Shown: positions 63,491 through 64,000 of the stretch, in pieces
Layout: the number at the start of each line of letters is the position of its first letter
Numbering within the stretch: position 1 is the first letter of the stretch
Assembly: GCA_963169455.1 (NCBI GenBank)
Contig: CAUJDW010000042.1
Location: 19,629-83,628, forward strand
From: Bacteroidota bacterium
GTDB lineage: Bacteria; Bacteroidota; Bacteroidia; Chitinophagales; Saprospiraceae
Reading direction: 5' to 3'
Length of the DNA stretch: 64,000 nt
Notes under the pieces: model-generated
What the model was told of the DNA's origin: nothing
The model's database searches: none
Seen by the model: the letters and a program-made list of their open reading frames with translations, nothing else
Made by a program: the position numbers and the translations under genes

Positions 63491-63838
63491 ATGGCTATAA
63501 TGATAACCGACGAATGCATCAACTGCGGCGCCTGCGAACCGGAATGCCCCAACAACGCCATCTACGAAGGTGGAGTCGCCTGGGCTATTTCGGATGGCAC
63601 CGAAGTGAAAGGCAATTACGGCCTCTCCGATGGCAGAACTGTTGACGCCGATGCGGAACAGGCGCCCATCTCCGAGGATTTCTATTACATCGTGCCGGAC
63701 AAATGCACCGAATGCACGGGGTTTCATGAAGAACCTCAGTGCGCCGCCGTCTGTCCCGTCGATTGCTGCGTGCCCGACCCGGAACACGTGGAATCGGAAG
63801 AAGTGCTCCTCGCCAGAAAGGAGCGCCTGCACCTCTGA
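63491..63838 (+). CDS. Dicluster [4Fe-4S] ferredoxin
   Basis: A 115-aa electron carrier. The ATG at 63491 gives 'MAIMITDECINCGACEPECP'. Cluster 1 uses the C-x2-C-x2-C-x3-C-P motif in 'CINCGACEPECP' and cluster 2 uses 'CTECTGFHEEPQCAAVCPVD', which has the expanded spacing of Chlorobium/Azotobacter-type ferredoxins. A 30-residue acidic insertion ('DGTEVKGNYGLSDGRTVDAD') lies between the clusters. The C-terminal 'EHVESEEVLLARKERLHL' is normal. It is 97 bp downstream of the symporter. No gene is visible in the last 162 bases of the window. Confidence 0.94.
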   Translation: MAIMITDECINCGACEPECPNNAIYEGGVAWAISDGTEVKGNYGLSDGRTVDADAEQAPISEDFYYIVPDKCTECTGFHEEPQCAAVCPVDCCVPDPEHVESEEVLLARKERLHL

Positions 63839-64000
63839 GGGCCGGCGCAAGCCCCGGGAACAACACATCAAGCCACAGGAAGGGCCGGTCCGCAATGGAT
63901 GGGGAACGGCCCATCCGGTCGAGCGCCGCTATTCCCGGAAAATATTTGGCCAGGGGGTTACCCGCAATCCCAATAACCCCCGCTCTTACAAAAAAGGCAG

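Noticed and set aside
1..64000. tRNA, rRNA or insertion-sequence genes
   Set aside because: No T-loop/acceptor pattern, rRNA-like stretch, or transposase motif was seen on reading; a tRNAscan or ISfinder search would be decisive.

Overview
The window reads as chromosome of a GC-rich Bacteroidota, most likely a Saprospiraceae/Lewinella-type organism. This rests on two proteins with type IX secretion C-terminal sorting domains (one with a KVYPNP motif), many lipoproteins with short Bacteroidota-style signal peptides, a WbqC-family protein, a TPR/outer-membrane barrel pair, near absence of Shine-Dalgarno sequences, and several TTG/GTG starts. No rRNA, tRNA, CRISPR array, prophage or intact insertion sequence was recognised by reading. 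The species call is inference.

Layout. 0-10.5 kb: a truncated aldo/keto reductase, lipoproteins, a group II PLP decarboxylase divergent from an amidase, a secreted double-PDZ protein, a Nudix hydrolase, a TMEM175-type channel and a small membrane protein. 10.7-17.2 kb: two adjacent PEP/pyruvate-binding proteins that lack the phospho-histidine domain, one ending in a nucleotidyltransferase domain, downstream of glutamate dehydrogenase. 17.4-26 kb: housekeeping genes (RibD_C-type reductase, MacB/LolD-type ATPase with gatC, deoxynucleoside kinase, YggS, two class V PLP enzymes, glmM). 26-31 kb: a 44-aa membrane protein, a GT-C-like membrane protein, WbqC plus a dynamin-like GTPase, and a TM2-TPR-SHOCT protein closed by a strong terminator. 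31-36 kb: an outer-membrane barrel and a 1036-aa TPR protein. 36-48 kb: ornithine aminotransferase, a nicotinamidase-like protein missing two of its three catalytic residues, ABC transporters, an iron-sulfur photolyase, a Na+/sugar symporter, an SDR and rarA. 48.0-48.9 kb: a gene-free region holding a palindromic 29-bp repeat cluster, three copies of a stem-loop element and a perfect 20-bp palindrome. 49-64 kb: a T9SS surface protein, a helical-repeat protein, a CBS protein, pyruvate phosphate dikinase, an EEP-family enzyme, dapB, mutS, a second SSS symporter and a dicluster ferredoxin.

How the genes fit together. Central metabolism is represented by pyruvate phosphate dikinase, glutamate dehydrogenase, ornithine aminotransferase, the decarboxylase and dapB. 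Cell envelope work is represented by glmM, the LolD-like ATPase, the barrel/TPR pair and the T9SS cargo. Genome maintenance is represented by mutS, rarA, the photolyase and the deoxynucleoside kinase. The strongest candidates for undescribed biology are the paired PEP-binding proteins sharing a GRWG...HFF C-terminal region, the non-coding stem-loop family at 48.2-48.8 kb, and the nicotinamidase-like protein with a degenerate triad.
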